A DNA stretch of 64,000 bases from Apostichopus japonicus (taxonomy: Eukaryota; Echinodermata; Holothuroidea; Aspidochirotida; Stichopodidae). The position numbers were made by a program, and so were the translations under genes. Below, piece by piece: positions 23,210 through 43,078 of this stretch. The notes beneath the pieces are model-generated. The model did not search any database, was not told the DNA's origin, and was given only the letters and a program-made list of their open reading frames with translations. The stretch lies in NCBI RefSeq assembly GCF_037975245.1, contig NC_092575.1, forward strand, positions 21,031,841 to 21,095,840. Reading direction: 5' to 3'. Position 1 is the stretch's first letter, and each line of letters opens with the position of its first letter.

Positions 23210-25757
23210 TGGTAGCCTTGACGGGACACTCTGCAAGCACACTTGTGGTGACTGGTAGTCTGTTGCAGTAAAGGTGCTTCTGAAATGAACTTAAGTGATC
23301 TTAAACTCTTCCATGCCGAGGCTCTGAGAAAATTCTATCAAGCTCCGGTCTACCTCTTATTAAACTTTGAGACAAAGTGCCACGTTTTTTTGTTTTGTTT
23401 AAAGGGGTCCTCGTCACAAGATGTGTTAATGTGTCACTTGAAGAGTCACGACACACGTGGGTTGCTATGAGAGAAAAAATACTGTGCGTGTAGTATTAAA
23501 GAGTTCCTATATAAATATGTGGGATAAGTGCCACGTGATGGGATTCTCTGCATGTGATAAGTCTCATGTATCGGGGGTGGGCCCTATGGTAGGGGTAGGC
23601 CCGCTATATGAGAACAGAATCATGTAAACTGGGCTACATCTGCATGGGTAGTATTATTAATGGGGTCCTGTGCATTGGTTTTCTGTGCATTGGTGTAGTT
23701 ATCCAAATGCAGTCACTCGACAGAGAAATTCACGTTTAAAAAATTTGGATCTTGGGACTACGTTCACCGTGGTGATTAATTTTCCATGTCGCTCTCTCGG
23801 CTATGGTTGTTTTTTAAAGTATTTGAGTAAAAACTAAATTTTGAGTTAGGCCCACCAATCACTTTAACATCTTAAAGGAATCATCAGCGAATTTGTATCA
23901 CACGTTTGTGTTGATTGAAGTATCAATAGGTCAATTTAATGATCATCAACATCTTTCGTCTTAACCGCTTTTCATGAGTAGATCGTAATCAAGTTTCCCT
24001 CCAATGTTATTTCAAACTAAAGCCCTTTGACCATGTAAGTCACATATTTATTAAGTTGTGTAGTGGAGTTTGATGTCAAATAATTGAAAGTTCAAACTTT
24101 GGAAATTTTCCAATTTTGTATGCAAATGTGTTTGATTCGACTGTCGAAACGTGTCAGGGCGATAAAATGTCATGCATCGACTCAAATTCAATTGATTACA
24201 CCCCTATGAAGATTCATTTGGTGAAAATATCGAGGACAGTGTCTAAGTGTAATGGAATGTGATCTATATTTTGTCGATATACTTGGTAGGTTCGTAAAAA
24301 TGACTGGCCAAAGTCTGAAAGCTGCTTAGAAAAGGGGACATCTTGATCATGAGATTGAAATAGAATTTCGCTAGATGCAGGAGTAGTGGTTTCTACTTCT
24401 GAGAAGTGATTCAGAGGACAACCTCTTGATAAATCAAAGGAGTCAGTGAAGATATGTTTTTTGTTATTTTGAAGAAGGCAAACCTTTTTTAAAAATTTTT
24501 TTTTTTATACTGTCAGTACTTCGTTTTGTTTCATCTCCATGTCTCTCCTTTTTTTCCAAAGAGAATGTGAGTTTTGACAAGTCTCTGTAATGGTGAATGA
24601 CATGACCCTGTTTCTTATGTTGTTGATCCAATTCCAGTAGTCATTGGTGCAGAGGGGGGGGGTGGTAGAGAGACTGGATTTTGGCACTTTATTGTCTATT
24701 CTGACATTGTATGGTGTACTACTGACCGAGTACCACTGGCTTTAATGTCGGGCTATGATGGAACTATTTAGATTCCATCACTTCCTATGGTTGTAATCAT
24801 ATTCTGTGATTAATAGGTTGTGTCGGGAGATTGATTGGGGGGGGGTTGTAGTGGGGATGATGTTGGACTGGTCAAGTTGGTATCTTTTCTGACCCTTGTA
24901 TGGTATGACTGACTCACCACTAGTAGCGTAACTCTCAGGTGTGAGTCTACAGTTTGAAACTCTTTTGTTACAAATGTTTTGTAATACACTTTGATATTAA
25001 CCTCTTAATAGTTTCAACGATACAAACCTTTGATCATATTATGACTAAAGGGGCTTCTCTAAAACTGATGTAAAAGTACAGGTTTCTTGTCTTTTCTTTG
25101 CTTTGTGCACTTTATGGCTGCCATGGTAACATAACTATTTAATCTTTAAAGCTGCCTACAAAGTAATTTGGATTTTAGCCTTCAAGAGTAAGAGCATTAA
25201 AGTTTCCTTGGACATGAATGTTAATCTCTTCACTTTACATTATCAAGGAGATCTTTTTGAAGAGCTGGAATTTTTTTCGTTCAATCAGTTTGGAAAATGT
25301 TAGTCTGATAAAGGACATCCTCACAGCAACGATTATCATACTTGGTGATGACATCATCAGGCTACTCTAGAGAAACTGAACAAGAAAGGGAGTGGGTTGG
25401 AGGAGGGCTGAGGTACTGTGGATGACCAGCTTGTGATGTCACATCACAGCATTTGTCCTTTATGTGAACTGCTAGCAGACGTCTCATTCATGTTAACAGC
25501 AACAGCTGTCGTTTTTGTTCTTCACAAATCCATTGCACCTTGTCATTCATATTCATGCAACAAATTTTAATTGGCAATTTTTTAAGTCAACAGTGGGTAA
25601 AAACATATAAGTAACCTACTCATTGACATCCCTTTCACATTTTAATTGAAGTATAGGAAATAAAACAGACATCGTAAACCTTGTGGCTTTGTTGTTCAAA
25701 TTTGTTTTTACTAACTCTTCCCCCCGTTTTCCCCTCCCCTTTTGTTAATGTTGGAGG
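23210..25757. other. RANBP1 3' flank and intergenic DNA
   Basis: It begins with the presumed 3' UTR of RANBP1; an ATTAAA-type signal occurs near 23,492. No further exon or structured RNA is seen. Short poly-G runs occur at 24,653 and 24,837. Confidence 0.4.
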
Positions 25758-25765
25758 GATGACAG

Positions 25766-26066
25766 CAGGCGCTTAGCGAGGAATTTACCAAGGGAGGGGC
25801 GAAACTGTCGGCAACTATCAGAGCTGTAGATACGGCATTGCAAATTATCTAAGCATAGCGCCACCAATGTGAGTTGGCGCAAAGTGTACAAGAAAATTTT
25901 GGCTGAAAATGCCTCCCAGATTGCTGGAAATGGCACTTCCCAGGCCTTGTAAGTTGCACTTAGCATTTTCTCTTTTGAAATTACTAACAATATCAAAAAA
26001 ACATACAAAAGAAATATGCTCAAGGGGGGGGCGAAGGGGCAGTCGCCCCCCCTGGCTACGCGCCTG
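25766..26066. mobile_element. hAT-type MITE, 301 bp
   Basis: The ends are CAGGCGCTTAGCGAGG and, reverse-complemented, CAGGCGCGTAGCCAGG (14/16). The target duplication GATGACAG is exact at 25758-25765 and 26067-26074. Its interior at about 25846-25950 is the reverse complement of the core found in the 9.85-kb element. It is non-coding. Confidence 0.93.
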
Positions 26067-26074
26067 GATGACAG

Positions 26075-26968
26075 CTGCACGCTAATCCCACGTCAGATAT
26101 TTCTTTGGTTGACTCAACTCTGTTTCCTGTAGACAAATCCTCCCTTATCAAGTTTACTTTATTGATGCATTAAGAGCTCAATTTATGTGTCTGTTGAAAT
26201 GGCAATTAGACTTCATATATATTTAATTTTCTTTTGATCACTAAAGCTTGTTCATTGGCATTTCTGTTTCTCATAGTAGACCTGAAAAACAATTCCTTGT
26301 CAAGAATAATCAGTTTCTTGATTGTTGGATGCCAACTTTAAAAGTGTCATAAAAAGGAAATAGAAGTTCTTGATGGAAGGAAGTTAAAAAGGTATCTGTG
26401 AAATGAACTCAAACAGAAAAAAAAAACAAGACCCAACTTTTCGGTGATAATTCATTTTGTAATGTTAAGTTTCGTAAACCCAGAAATATTTTCAGGAGCG
26501 ATAAAAGAGTGAATATCGAGGATTAATTTACGATACGGGAAACTGTTTGAATGATTTAAACCAGCCATTTATCATATTTTAGTCGTACACATCTGATTCC
26601 TTTACCACTTGAAAATGTACCTTCTACGTCAAAGAATGGCATTTACACGTAAAGTATTAAGGGTCAGCAAGGAGAAGTAAGATAAGCTCAGAAACTAAAG
26701 GATTAATGAGAAATTCAATTGGTTAGAATTTATCCAATGAACTGGGCTATATCTTAGCAAAAAAATCACAGGTTTGAGAATAAAAGGAAAACGTGTTTTC
26801 AAACACAAGGAAACATGTTTTTTGTTTTTGTCAACGGACTAAAATATCTAACAACGACCTAGTTGGTTATCCCTAAAATGTTCGATGCCCAAGCTTCCAC
26901 TAGGACTTTCCCCGATATTCTGACTGGGTGGTAAGCGTCTCTCTGTGCCCATGGTGAATGGACGGGAT
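26075..26968. other. Intergenic DNA beyond the NDUFS8 3' end
   Basis: About 890 bases with no recognised exon or element; it should include the NDUFS8 3' UTR on the minus strand. Confidence 0.4.
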
Positions 26969-33904
<6,936 letters not shown>

Positions 33905-35383
33905 CGTTGGAAAACTGCTATGTATTAGTTTTCCGAGCTACGCAACTGCGTTTCCAGTCTAGCCTAACATTACTTAGTAATATTTATAACCTTAGGCTTT
34001 ACACTAAACTCAGGCATAGAATTGAACCGACGGTTCAAACTCTGACCTTTCGCAGAACCGGATATTACATAATACATTAGCGTATGCGCTATGTCGCGGG
34101 AAAAATAATTCGGAGAATAGCGTATGTTGTCAACATTAACAGCATGATATCACATGTACTGTGACTTGCTGCTATTCGTGAAGTCTGTTTTAACCCTGCT
34201 CCGCTGTCCAAGTGATCAAAAGCGACCTAGCAAAATACTGATTCAACCGAGGAAAGCTTGTTTGAGCTGACAACCTTAACAAGCCGACATATTGGAGAAA
34301 GATACAATACAATAAAACGAAACTTCCAGGTAGCTAGTGACAATACAATAATATTGCCAAACTTTGCCAATTAATTGTTCATATGCGATAGTCTGTAACT
34401 AGCGCTACACGTTTATAGGCCCTAGCTTACACTAAGTTACAGTTATACTATAGGGCCTTAAGCTAGGCCTAGGCTGGTTACATTAGACTTGTTGACTACA
34501 GAACGTTACTCCGAGGCCCACACCTATGCCTAAGTTAGTAGTATAGTCAGTATTGCGAAGTTCGGCATACTGCGAGGTTCGGACACCCTAAGAAATACAC
34601 GATTTCACCATGAAAATCTACAGGAAGAGTCAAATTTCACCAAAAAGTACGAAGCTACAGTTATTTTCTCTCCAAAATGACCCGCGTGCAAGAAATTACT
34701 TACATATTTGTCAATAAAATGACGAAGATCTATGAAGTCTGTTATAATTACTGAAAGAGCAACTGCGCCACCAATTTTATCACCAGCGCCACACTGTGGG
34801 TTGCGTGTCCGAACTTCGCAATACTCTAGCAAAGAAATACCAGTTCCACAATCACGAAGAATCTTCTTGGAAAACAACGTGAAAACAGTTTGCAGGAAAG
34901 AAAGTTAGGCCGTGTATCGTACTATAACAAAATTCTCCCACCTTATGAAGTATATTTTCAAATGATTTATACCAGAAGATTTAGTTTTGGGGTGTTTTAA
35001 GTCTTAAGTGTCCGAACTTCGAAGTCACCATGCTACTACTAGTAGGAAGTAGGAGTGAGGATCAGGAAATTTATGTCAGCTTTTCAGAAGTATCCACATA
35101 AACACACCTTTCAATTATACAAATTCATTCTGCAATCACAAATCACAGTTTCCCCAGTTTTTTTCCTTCTTGGTGGCCAAGTTTATCAATGGAGTAAGTA
35201 TTAATCAAAAGCAGATTGTAATTACTCCTCAAACCAAGGGGAATACTGGCATCATTCGTAACTCAGCTGGGGTACTCAACTACTCATACTACAAGTCTTT
35301 CACCAACTACAGCAGTATCTCTAATTCTCTTTATATTTTTGCTGTTGTTGAATTCCCAATTGTTTCTCTCTTTTATTTGTCAG
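33905..35383. promoter_or_regulatory. Divergent intergenic region between NDUFS8 and DCTPP1
   Basis: About 1.48 kb separates the two start codons, which point away from each other, so the promoters of both housekeeping genes should lie here. I see no TATA box or other specific site. A TIR element composite fills 34.55-35.03 kb. TTCTCTCTTTTATTTGTCAG just before the DCTPP1 start codon (35383) looks like a 3' splice site, so DCTPP1 may have an untranslated first exon further upstream. Confidence 0.45.
34549..35026. mobile_element. Composite mariner-like TIR element
   Basis: 34553-34821 is flanked by TA on both sides and has a 13-bp perfect TIR, TTGCGAAGTTCGG. Its left part and the segment 34940-35026 together match the 200-bp element at 27.86 kb, which suggests a related element interrupted by about 258 bases between 34681 and 34940. 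The right outer end reads GTGTCCGAACTTCGAAG. No transposase frame is seen. Confidence 0.65.
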
Positions 35384-35384
35384 C

Positions 35385-37982
35385 ATGATGGCATCAAGCG
35401 TTTCCCCTCTCACCAAAAGACAGAAGACCGTTCATGTGACTCCAAAAGAGAATGGAGAACTACATGAAACTAAGACAGAAGAAAAAGAGTTTAAATTTAG
35501 TGACAGTCCTAGTTTAGATCAACTGTGAGTTCATTCTTACTCTTCAATTTCTTTCCTTACTTCCATGACATGGTGACTGTGCTCTTAGACGAGAATAGTT
35601 AATAATAAAAAAAAATCCTCTCTTTTTTCAAAACATTCAACCTAAACTGTACAGTATGTTATGGTGATGCTAACAGTGATGTTCTTTTTCCTTTCAGAAA
35701 TTTTCAACTATAATTCTGTTTCACATCTCAAGGGATAATTTTAATGTAACTCTCCTCATCAATATATTGTATTTAATATTACTTCATGTTGTTGTGATGT
35801 CACAGAGATTGTTAACTTAATTCTAAATTGTTCCAGGTATGTTATAAATAAATTTATTTGCATATCTTCTTAAAGGAGAATGTTACAGAATCAATTTGCC
35901 AAAGAGAGGGATTGGGACCAGTTCCACCAGCCCAGGAACCTGCTTCTAGCTATGGTAAAAGAATCAGTCCTTCATATCAGACTTCTAGGCCGTTAAAGGG
36001 ATATATTCGAGTGGCTTCACTTGTATTGTGAAAGAATAGTCCAGAAATTCTTCATATCAATGATAGATAACCCAAATAATACTAAACAACTCTTCACCCA
36101 AAGTATACAGTTGTTTCTAAAACTTTGAAAAATTTCTGGAAATTTCTGAATCTGTGGATCTGACCTGAATATCCTCATGGCATTTCGTGGAGCAAATTTA
36201 GTGGTATTTGTGAAATACATCCCGCAATTCCAGAGGTGTTATTTATGTTTTGTTTCTCGCTATAGTAGAAGCTAAATAGGAATTCTAAAAGAAGTAAGGA
36301 TTAATGATTATATTCGGTAATATTTTGAACTTGTTTACATTCAGCTTAACGTAATCAAATTGCTATATTATTAATTATACTGGAGATATTTATTAACAAA
36401 TTTTGTTCTCTTTGTGTTGAAGTTATTGAGCCGGTGGTTTCAATCCTAGCAGGATCTTCTTTAGTCTGTCCCTGATGATGATCCTGCTACTACAGCATCG
36501 AAATTTCAAACCTTTTAACTTTTACACGCAAGCATTTAACAGCAGATAGGCAGTTTATTAATGCTTTTTATTTTTCTCTTTCATTTTCTTTGGTAGGTTG
36601 GAGAAGTGGGAGAAGTAGCAGAATTATTGTAAGTTTTTTGGTTATTGCGATGATATTTTATAACTGTTATTCTATGTCCACGACATCCCTCTGTTCTCCC
36701 TGGAAAACCCTTTCCTGTATTTTTCAGAGTTGTATGAATTAAAGACTCAGTCGGTCGGGAACATGACTTGGAATGCTGATGTTACTTAGAAATTTCGGTA
36801 GATATGGTCATACCATGTTACAAAAAAACCATGTTGGCATTTTAAACCTTCTATTATCATAAGTGGGATTTTAAAGAGGGGTGACTAATTTATTGGTTTT
36901 AAGAATTAGTGATATAACAATGTTTGTGATTCACCTCTATTTCAGTGATAATGTTGGATACCTTAATATACTAGCCTCCCCTCTGCCTCCCCCTACCCCA
37001 CACCCTTTCAAGCAATCCATTTTCTACTGGATGGTGCTGTAGATCCCTGGTTCGAGGTCACCCTTACAGTACGATGCCAGAAGGTATCAACTTCATGGTA
37101 TGGGTCATTGAGAATCAAACAAGTGAATATGCTGCCACCATGTAACCTCATCATTGAGCTAAAAGGAAACAAAATTTTCCATTTGGTACTGCATGTGCAC
37201 ATAGCAGTGGGTAGGGCTGGCGTGAGGGAAGAAGACTTTCAGCGATTTTGATAATAATAAAAGAAATGTTGTTAACTATTTTTACCTCACTGATTTGAGG
37301 TATATCTGATGATTTGTTATGATATTAATAAGTTTTGTCATATAGTCAGAAATATTGTGAGATGTTCCAGAGATCTTTAAACAAGAAAATGTAGAGAACG
37401 AATTTATTTTTTGAATGTCTATCGTAAGTTACATTTTAAGATTTTAATATTGTATTTTGTTTTATATATGCACAAATGCAATGTGTGAAATGTGCATAAA
37501 TTTTTTTATTTCAACCCTTACAGTCAATGGAAAGGAGAAGTGAAGGAGGGCCTTCCAGGTGAGCCTAAGCTTTATACTAATGCATTATGCTAAGGCTTTT
37601 AAAAGTAATTTTGCCTGTTGTTGCTATAGTTAAATTAGAAACCCTATCAAAAGTGATTGCAGGACAATGTTGAAGAACAATTCTGTAATGCAATGCCCTA
37701 AGAGCAATGTTAAATGGAAATTAGCACTACAAAAACAAAATTTTTATTTATTTATTTTTTATTTTATTTTTTTATTTTTTATTTTTCACAGATTGGTCAG
37801 AGAAAGACAAAAAACATCTGGAGCAAGAACTGAGCGACGTGTTGATATATCTCGTTCGACTCTCCGAGAAGTGTCACATCGATTTACCGAAAGCTGCTAT
37901 CGAAAAGATCGCCCTCAATGGAAAGAAATATCCCGCAGAAAAGGTCCAAGGATCCAGTAAAAAGTACACCGAGTATAACTGA
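35385..37982 (+). CDS. DCTPP1: dCTP pyrophosphatase 1 (five coding exons)
   Basis: Exons 35385-35524, 35876-35954, 36597-36628, 37524-37558 and 37792-37982 sum to 477 bases (158 residues plus stop) with GT-AG borders. The enzyme, an all-alpha MazG-like NTP pyrophosphatase, hydrolyses dCTP and modified dCTPs to dCMP and pyrophosphate, keeping the nucleotide pool clean. The core begins FAKERDWDQFHQPRNLLLAM. The magnesium-binding acidic set is present: the two glutamates of GEVGEVAELFQW and the Glu/Asp of EELSDVLIYLVRL as spelled here (EQELSDVLIYL). The C-terminal YPAEKVQGSSKKYTEY matches the family. The first about 40 residues are variable and charged, with KRQK at 11-14. Two adjacent ATGs open the frame; I use the first. 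The N-terminal tail is longer than the conserved core, but total length is normal. Confidence 0.96.
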
Positions 37983-40900
37983 CGGGGGAATTTTTTTTTA
38001 AAAGACTGCAGACATTTCAAAGACTGCGAGATGCGTCCGATGATTATGTTGTCATGGTAACAAAGCCAAGAATTTTATGAGAACAAGGTTTGTTTTTTAA
38101 TGGCACGTGCTTCTTTTATGCTGGGCCTTACCAATGTGAATCGGAAATGGCAGTTAAAAGAGTGGACATTCTTACTACGGGCATTGGTTGTCTCAACTGG
38201 TATTTACTAACAAGGTTATATATAACATTTTACAAGGTTCTGTGAACAAAGGGAAGTATGAGTATTCACATGTACTGTATAGTATTTTATTAAAATGTGC
38301 CTTATTAACACGATTGTAGCTTATCTGCTACTCAAGTGATACTACAGAGTAAATGATGCTTTTCCTGCAAATTTGCCAAACTGTTGCTGCATTCAACATC
38401 CACACTCACATTCTGCTTAATGTTATCACCCTCCCTGGTGGGTTTTGACACAAATGGGATGTTTGTCAGTTTGTTGTCTGTTTGACAGCTATACAAAAAG
38501 ATTGTGTGAAACAATATGAAGCTTGCTCCAGGTCTGACAAGAGGGGATAGCCAGGAGACTACAGTCCTGAGGCACAGGGTCAATAAGAGGAGAGTGGAAA
38601 ATATGGGAGAAAAAATAATTGTATTCTTGATGTCATAATAACTCTATAGAAAAATGTAGAGTTCCAAAACGTGGTGATATAATTGTACCCAGCTCCCTGA
38701 CGGGTCTCTCTCGGTCTCTGGCTCGGTCATCCATTTTCTTTGACCTACATTAGTTTTCATTGATTCCTTGCTAAAGATTAAAGAAATCTATGTGATGGTG
38801 TGAATGTGTGTGTGACACCTTGCCATGTAAACACTGTAACTCATAAAGTGCACGGTGGATGAACGTACAGTACAACTCGGTTTGTGGATTCAGTTTTTAT
38901 CGAGTACACAAGAAAGGTTACACGACAGATCGACAAAACAGGATAATGAGGTAACATTAGAACATGCTAGAAAACTGAGACAACATCTTAACAATACAGA
39001 TGAAAGTTTTGAGACATTTTTCCCTATTAATATGATTCTGTCCTTCTACAAGAAGAAATGCAACATAAACCTACAGTACTTATTTTACCCTGTCTAGCAT
39101 CTTGATGAACAAATGAAACGAAACTGCCAACTGGGTTAGTAATTCGTTTGCCCAATTTTGAACGAGAACATCAAAAAGTGACGCTGAATTCAAGATTTCT
39201 AAGTGTTGACCATTACTGACCACAGGTGATCAGCACCTTATTATGTACCTTGGGTGAATCTATACATGTACATGTAACCGTAGTACAAGGTAACCTCAAC
39301 TATTGGATATTTTTATCTTATAACTTAAATCTGGATTATCCAATACACAGATGGAAAAAGGGGTCTTTGTGAACATTTCTTGGGGGGGGGGTGGAGGGGG
39401 GAGCATACGTTGCCTTAGGGCTCCAGAGGGTGTTAATCTTGCACTAAAATTTCATGAATTTTTGAAAGATTAAACCTGTAATTTCCGACAGTAGGCAATA
39501 TTTTATTTAAGAATGAAACTTTAAAGGGTTAGTTAATCCAAGTTGTTAGAGTTAGACATTTTACGATGGTGTTTTCACTGATTTTTTTTTAATATTTTTC
39601 TTTATGGTGCAAGACATTTACGTCATTGATGTTTTAATATTTCCGTTCAGTCCTTAATTTAAGACAGTGGTCAGGATCATTTGTTACACTAATTAAGATA
39701 AGTGCAAAGTGTGTGAACTGTACTTTTTTACATTGTTAAAAAGTAAAAACATGTAAAACAAATTTTTAAAGTACTTTTGCTTTCTGCAAGATATTGATTT
39801 ATTTTAAGGTGATGAGTTTAAGATATCCAGTTTTTGTTTTTGAGAAAAGTTTCTACAATAAAATTATACTTAAGGTATTGGAAAAATTGTTCAATTTTTC
39901 CAAAGTCTTTTTTTGGGTGGCCTTTATTGTCAGAGTGAGGAGAAGGAGATTGGAAAAATTTACTGTTCACAGTGATCGGGGAAGGGATATTCCAGTTGCC
40001 GAAGTTTATTGCTTGAATTTTTGGCATCTCTAGGTCAAAGCCACATCCTAATAGTGCTTTCCATTGGAAAGATTCAAATAATTAAAATTTGTTTAAATTT
40101 TATGGATGTATTTGCCATCTGGCAACAGTAGAGTGAGTGAAGTCACTTTGGAGATTGAGCTGAAAGCGCTGTTTTTTCTCTCAATGTTGATTTACAAATA
40201 ATAGGAAAATATATTCGTTTCAAATTACAACATATTGCATCGACACCTAAGCTAACATGGCTAATATATCACATGGTAAAGTGACAAATCAGCAAACAAT
40301 ATTCCATGAGAGGAAAGTATAAAAGTATAATTAGTAGTCTTTACCTTGTTGACAACACAGACTACCCACTGAGATCCACTCCATCATGGCGTGAGGGAGG
40401 CTTAATCTGGTAAAATAGTTCACATTGCGAAAAACAACAGAACATCTGGAGTTAAGAACGAGATATTGAGATCCGAGATGGGGGATGGGAGGGGAGGGAA
40501 GGGGTGCTCATCTTACAGACTAAGGGTGATATTGTCAACCTCTGTAATATAATCCAATAAACAACTGACCAAGATAAATATCATGACAGCTAACAAATAC
40601 AAGGAAAATTTAGCAAGTAATAATCCGGCATGGAAATATAAAAAAAATGAAACAAATCTGTTTCATACTCACTGAAATTTGCTCCCATTTGTGTTTTTCA
40701 TTGTGAAATGTTTCATTGAGATTTTGCAAGCCCGCTGTGGTTACACAGACAAGTTTTCCGCTAAAATTTCCACTGATCAAAGTTGACCAATGTGCTTCGT
40801 TCTTATTTATTTTCCTTCACATTTTTCAATTTCAATTCACAGTCCCCCTCCCACAGAAACAAAATATGTATAGACGTCAAATGGTACATTCTGGTGGATT

Positions 40901-42265
40901 TAAACAATAATAAGATCAATAAGTAGGTCTAATGCAAGGTTGTGCTAACATGTTAACTTGACTTTCTTTGTGCGAGGTGGAAAAAGGGGTGTGTTGGTTA
41001 GGATGGGAGGGGGGGGGGCACGGTCTACTTTCCCCGCTGAATGTATAATAATCCTCCGATTGACGAGAAGTAGTAGGGCTGTCTCCCCTTTATGTACCCC
41101 CCCCCCACCCTCTGAAAGCTTTCAGCTGAGCTAAAAACTGAATCACCATCATAAATTCCTATGTAGTGTAAATTGTCCTTTTGGCTCGCGGGTTATATTT
41201 GATCTCTCGTTGGCAAAAAAAATGTTTTCAGCAGACGCCCTCTTTGTGTGAATGTGCCATGGTTACGAGAACAACAATTTTTTGGAAGTGTTATTTCCGT
41301 ATCTATTTGCAAGACAAATGAACTATGACGTAACATGAGCTTTGGGTTATATTAAGTCGGGGTTATATCTTTGGTGTGTAGTTGCCTGTGACATGGTTGT
41401 ACCCGATCATCAAATCACATTTTCACGAAAATGCCGCCCATCTTGTAAGAATGCAGATGAATGTTTAGCACATGACCGAGTAAAATAAATCACACAAGTT
41501 ACAAAATCAACCCGCACACCTGGTTTATTAATAATCGAGTAGTCAGGTGATGGTTTCGTCGCCCTCAACAGTAAATGTTACTACAGTTATGGTTCTGAAA
41601 AGAAGGGGGGGGGGGAACTAAGTTGTAAGAAATGCAGCCAACCCATCTAACAACCAAATGCAGACTTATATTGAACAAAACACTATCATATCTGCATACA
41701 TTATAAACTGTTAAAGGCATTGAAGACTCGCCCCCAAAAAACGCTTGCCGCCATCTGAAAAAGTTAACTTTCTTTTGCTTGCAAGTGAAGATTTTTTTCT
41801 TGTCGCTACAAAGTGCAGACAGTAATGAAAGGTAATACCTTGTTATCTTTTATCTGGACCTGATATATTTATCGCTGCTATGTACACTGGGTTGTGGGTA
41901 TTGACCGTAGCTGCATGTAGTTACTGTACACTAGTGTATAATTACAGACGGTAGCAAGCTGTGTGTGTATTTTCTGAGATCGATGGTGGTGTCTAACACT
42001 TCTGTTACACTTCATTCGAAACTAGGTCAGATTACCGGCATTTTTTGCGCGAGTCTTCAATGCATTAACGCTATGGTGTATCCATGCACCGAACCTTAAA
42101 ATATTTAGTTGCCATAATTGTAATAAAAAATAATTAAAACTTTCTTTTTTGTCGTCGTTTGTTATATAAAATGTATTGATGTATTCGTTGGTGGTTAATT
42201 AATTACCTATTATTTGTGATGAGTAATAAACAAAAGCAAAAGAAAACCAAAGTATAAGACCACGA
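37983..42265. other. Intergenic DNA, no certain gene
   Basis: It begins with the DCTPP1 3' UTR. Poly-G patches occur at 39,381, 41,008 and 41,606 and a poly-C patch at 41,097. No open frame has domain support. On the minus strand near 40,350-40,400 a short ATG-led segment with splice-like borders is seen, but it has no partner exon. Confidence 0.4.
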
Positions 42266-42797
42266 GAAACTTACATATGTCAATTTAATTCCACATATGT
42301 CGATTTCTTCCAATCAAATCGTTAGATAAGAACAAGTGACACTGGTCGTCCAATGAGAGCACTAGAAACCGACATATGCCAATTTAATTCCACATATGTC
42401 GATTTCTTCCAATCAAATCGTTAGATAAGAACAAGTGACACTGGTCGTCCAATGAGAGCACTAGAAACCGACATATGTTAGTTTAATTCCACATATGTCG
42501 ATTTCTTCCAATCAAATCGCTAGATAAGAACAAGTGACACTGGTCGTCCAATGAGAGCACTAGAAACCGACATATGCCAATTTAATTCCACATATGTCGA
42601 TTTCTTCCAATGAAATCGTTAGATAACAACAAGTGACACTGGTCGTCCAATGAGAGCACGAGAAACCGACATATGTCAATTTAATTCCACATATGTCGAT
42701 TTCTTCCAATGAAATCGCTAGATAAGAACAAGTTATACTGGTCGTCCAATGAGAGCACGAGAAACCGACAAATGTCAATTCAATTCAACTTATGTTG
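42266..42797. repeat. 99-bp minisatellite, about 5.3 copies
   Basis: Units begin at 42266, 42365, 42464, 42563, 42662 and 42761 with GAAACCGACATATG, and contain AATTCCACATATGTCGATTT, TCTTCCAATCAAATCG and ACACTGGTCGTCCAATGAG. Copies are over 90% alike. Because 99 is divisible by three, the minus strand stays open through several units, but there is no sign it is translated. Each unit carries the palindrome ACATATGT. Confidence 0.95.
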
Positions 42798-42881
42798 ATT
42801 TCAGGATTTCAGGCACACTAGGCCACCGTATACGAATGATCCCTGCATACCAGCAGCATCTGAAGATTGAAAGGTATGTTT

Positions 42882-43070
42882 TTTTTTAAGGAAAAGTCGC
42901 CCAGGAAAGAACCTGGGCACGAAACCAAACTACCAAACGACTGATCCGCTCTCAACCCCAGTCCCCATGCGTCGGGACTGTGACTGTGTGATCATCGTCG
43001 GGTGTGCATCACCATTCCCCTCGAAAGGGAACAGCTACTACACATGATCTTAGCCAAAAGGCCGAGAAAG
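42882..43070 (-). mobile_element. Short retroposon with U2 snRNA-derived 5' head
   Basis: On the minus strand it opens with CTCGGCCTTTTGGCTAAGAT, then CATGTGTAGTAGCTGTTC: 37 of the first 39 bases from TCTCGG match the 5' end of U2 snRNA, including the GTAGTA branch-point-recognition bases. After that the sequence is unrelated to U2 and forms three hairpins (TTCCC/GGGAA, CAGTCCC/GGGGACTG, CCCAGG/CCTGGG). It ends in an A-rich tail (TTAAAAAAAAA). The 13-bp direct repeat GAAAGGTATGTTT flanks it (42869-42881 and 43066-43078), a target duplication of LINE-type retroposition; the first CTTTC is shared between head and repeat. No ORF, and no room for a full U2 gene (about 190 nt of different sequence). 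This is a SINE-like element rather than a working snRNA. Confidence 0.82.
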
Positions 43071-43078
43071 GTATGTTT

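Noticed and set aside
22906-23229. Ser-rich minus-strand open frame
   Set aside because: It is the antisense shadow of the Lys/Glu-rich last exon of RANBP1.
40330-40410. Minus-strand ATG-led segment reading MMEWISVGSLCCQQ with a GTAAAG donor
   Set aside because: Too short to identify, and no continuing exon was found downstream on the minus strand.
42882-43070. A functional U2 snRNA gene
   Set aside because: Only the first about 40 bases match U2; the Sm site and later stems are absent, and the copy has an A tail and target duplication.
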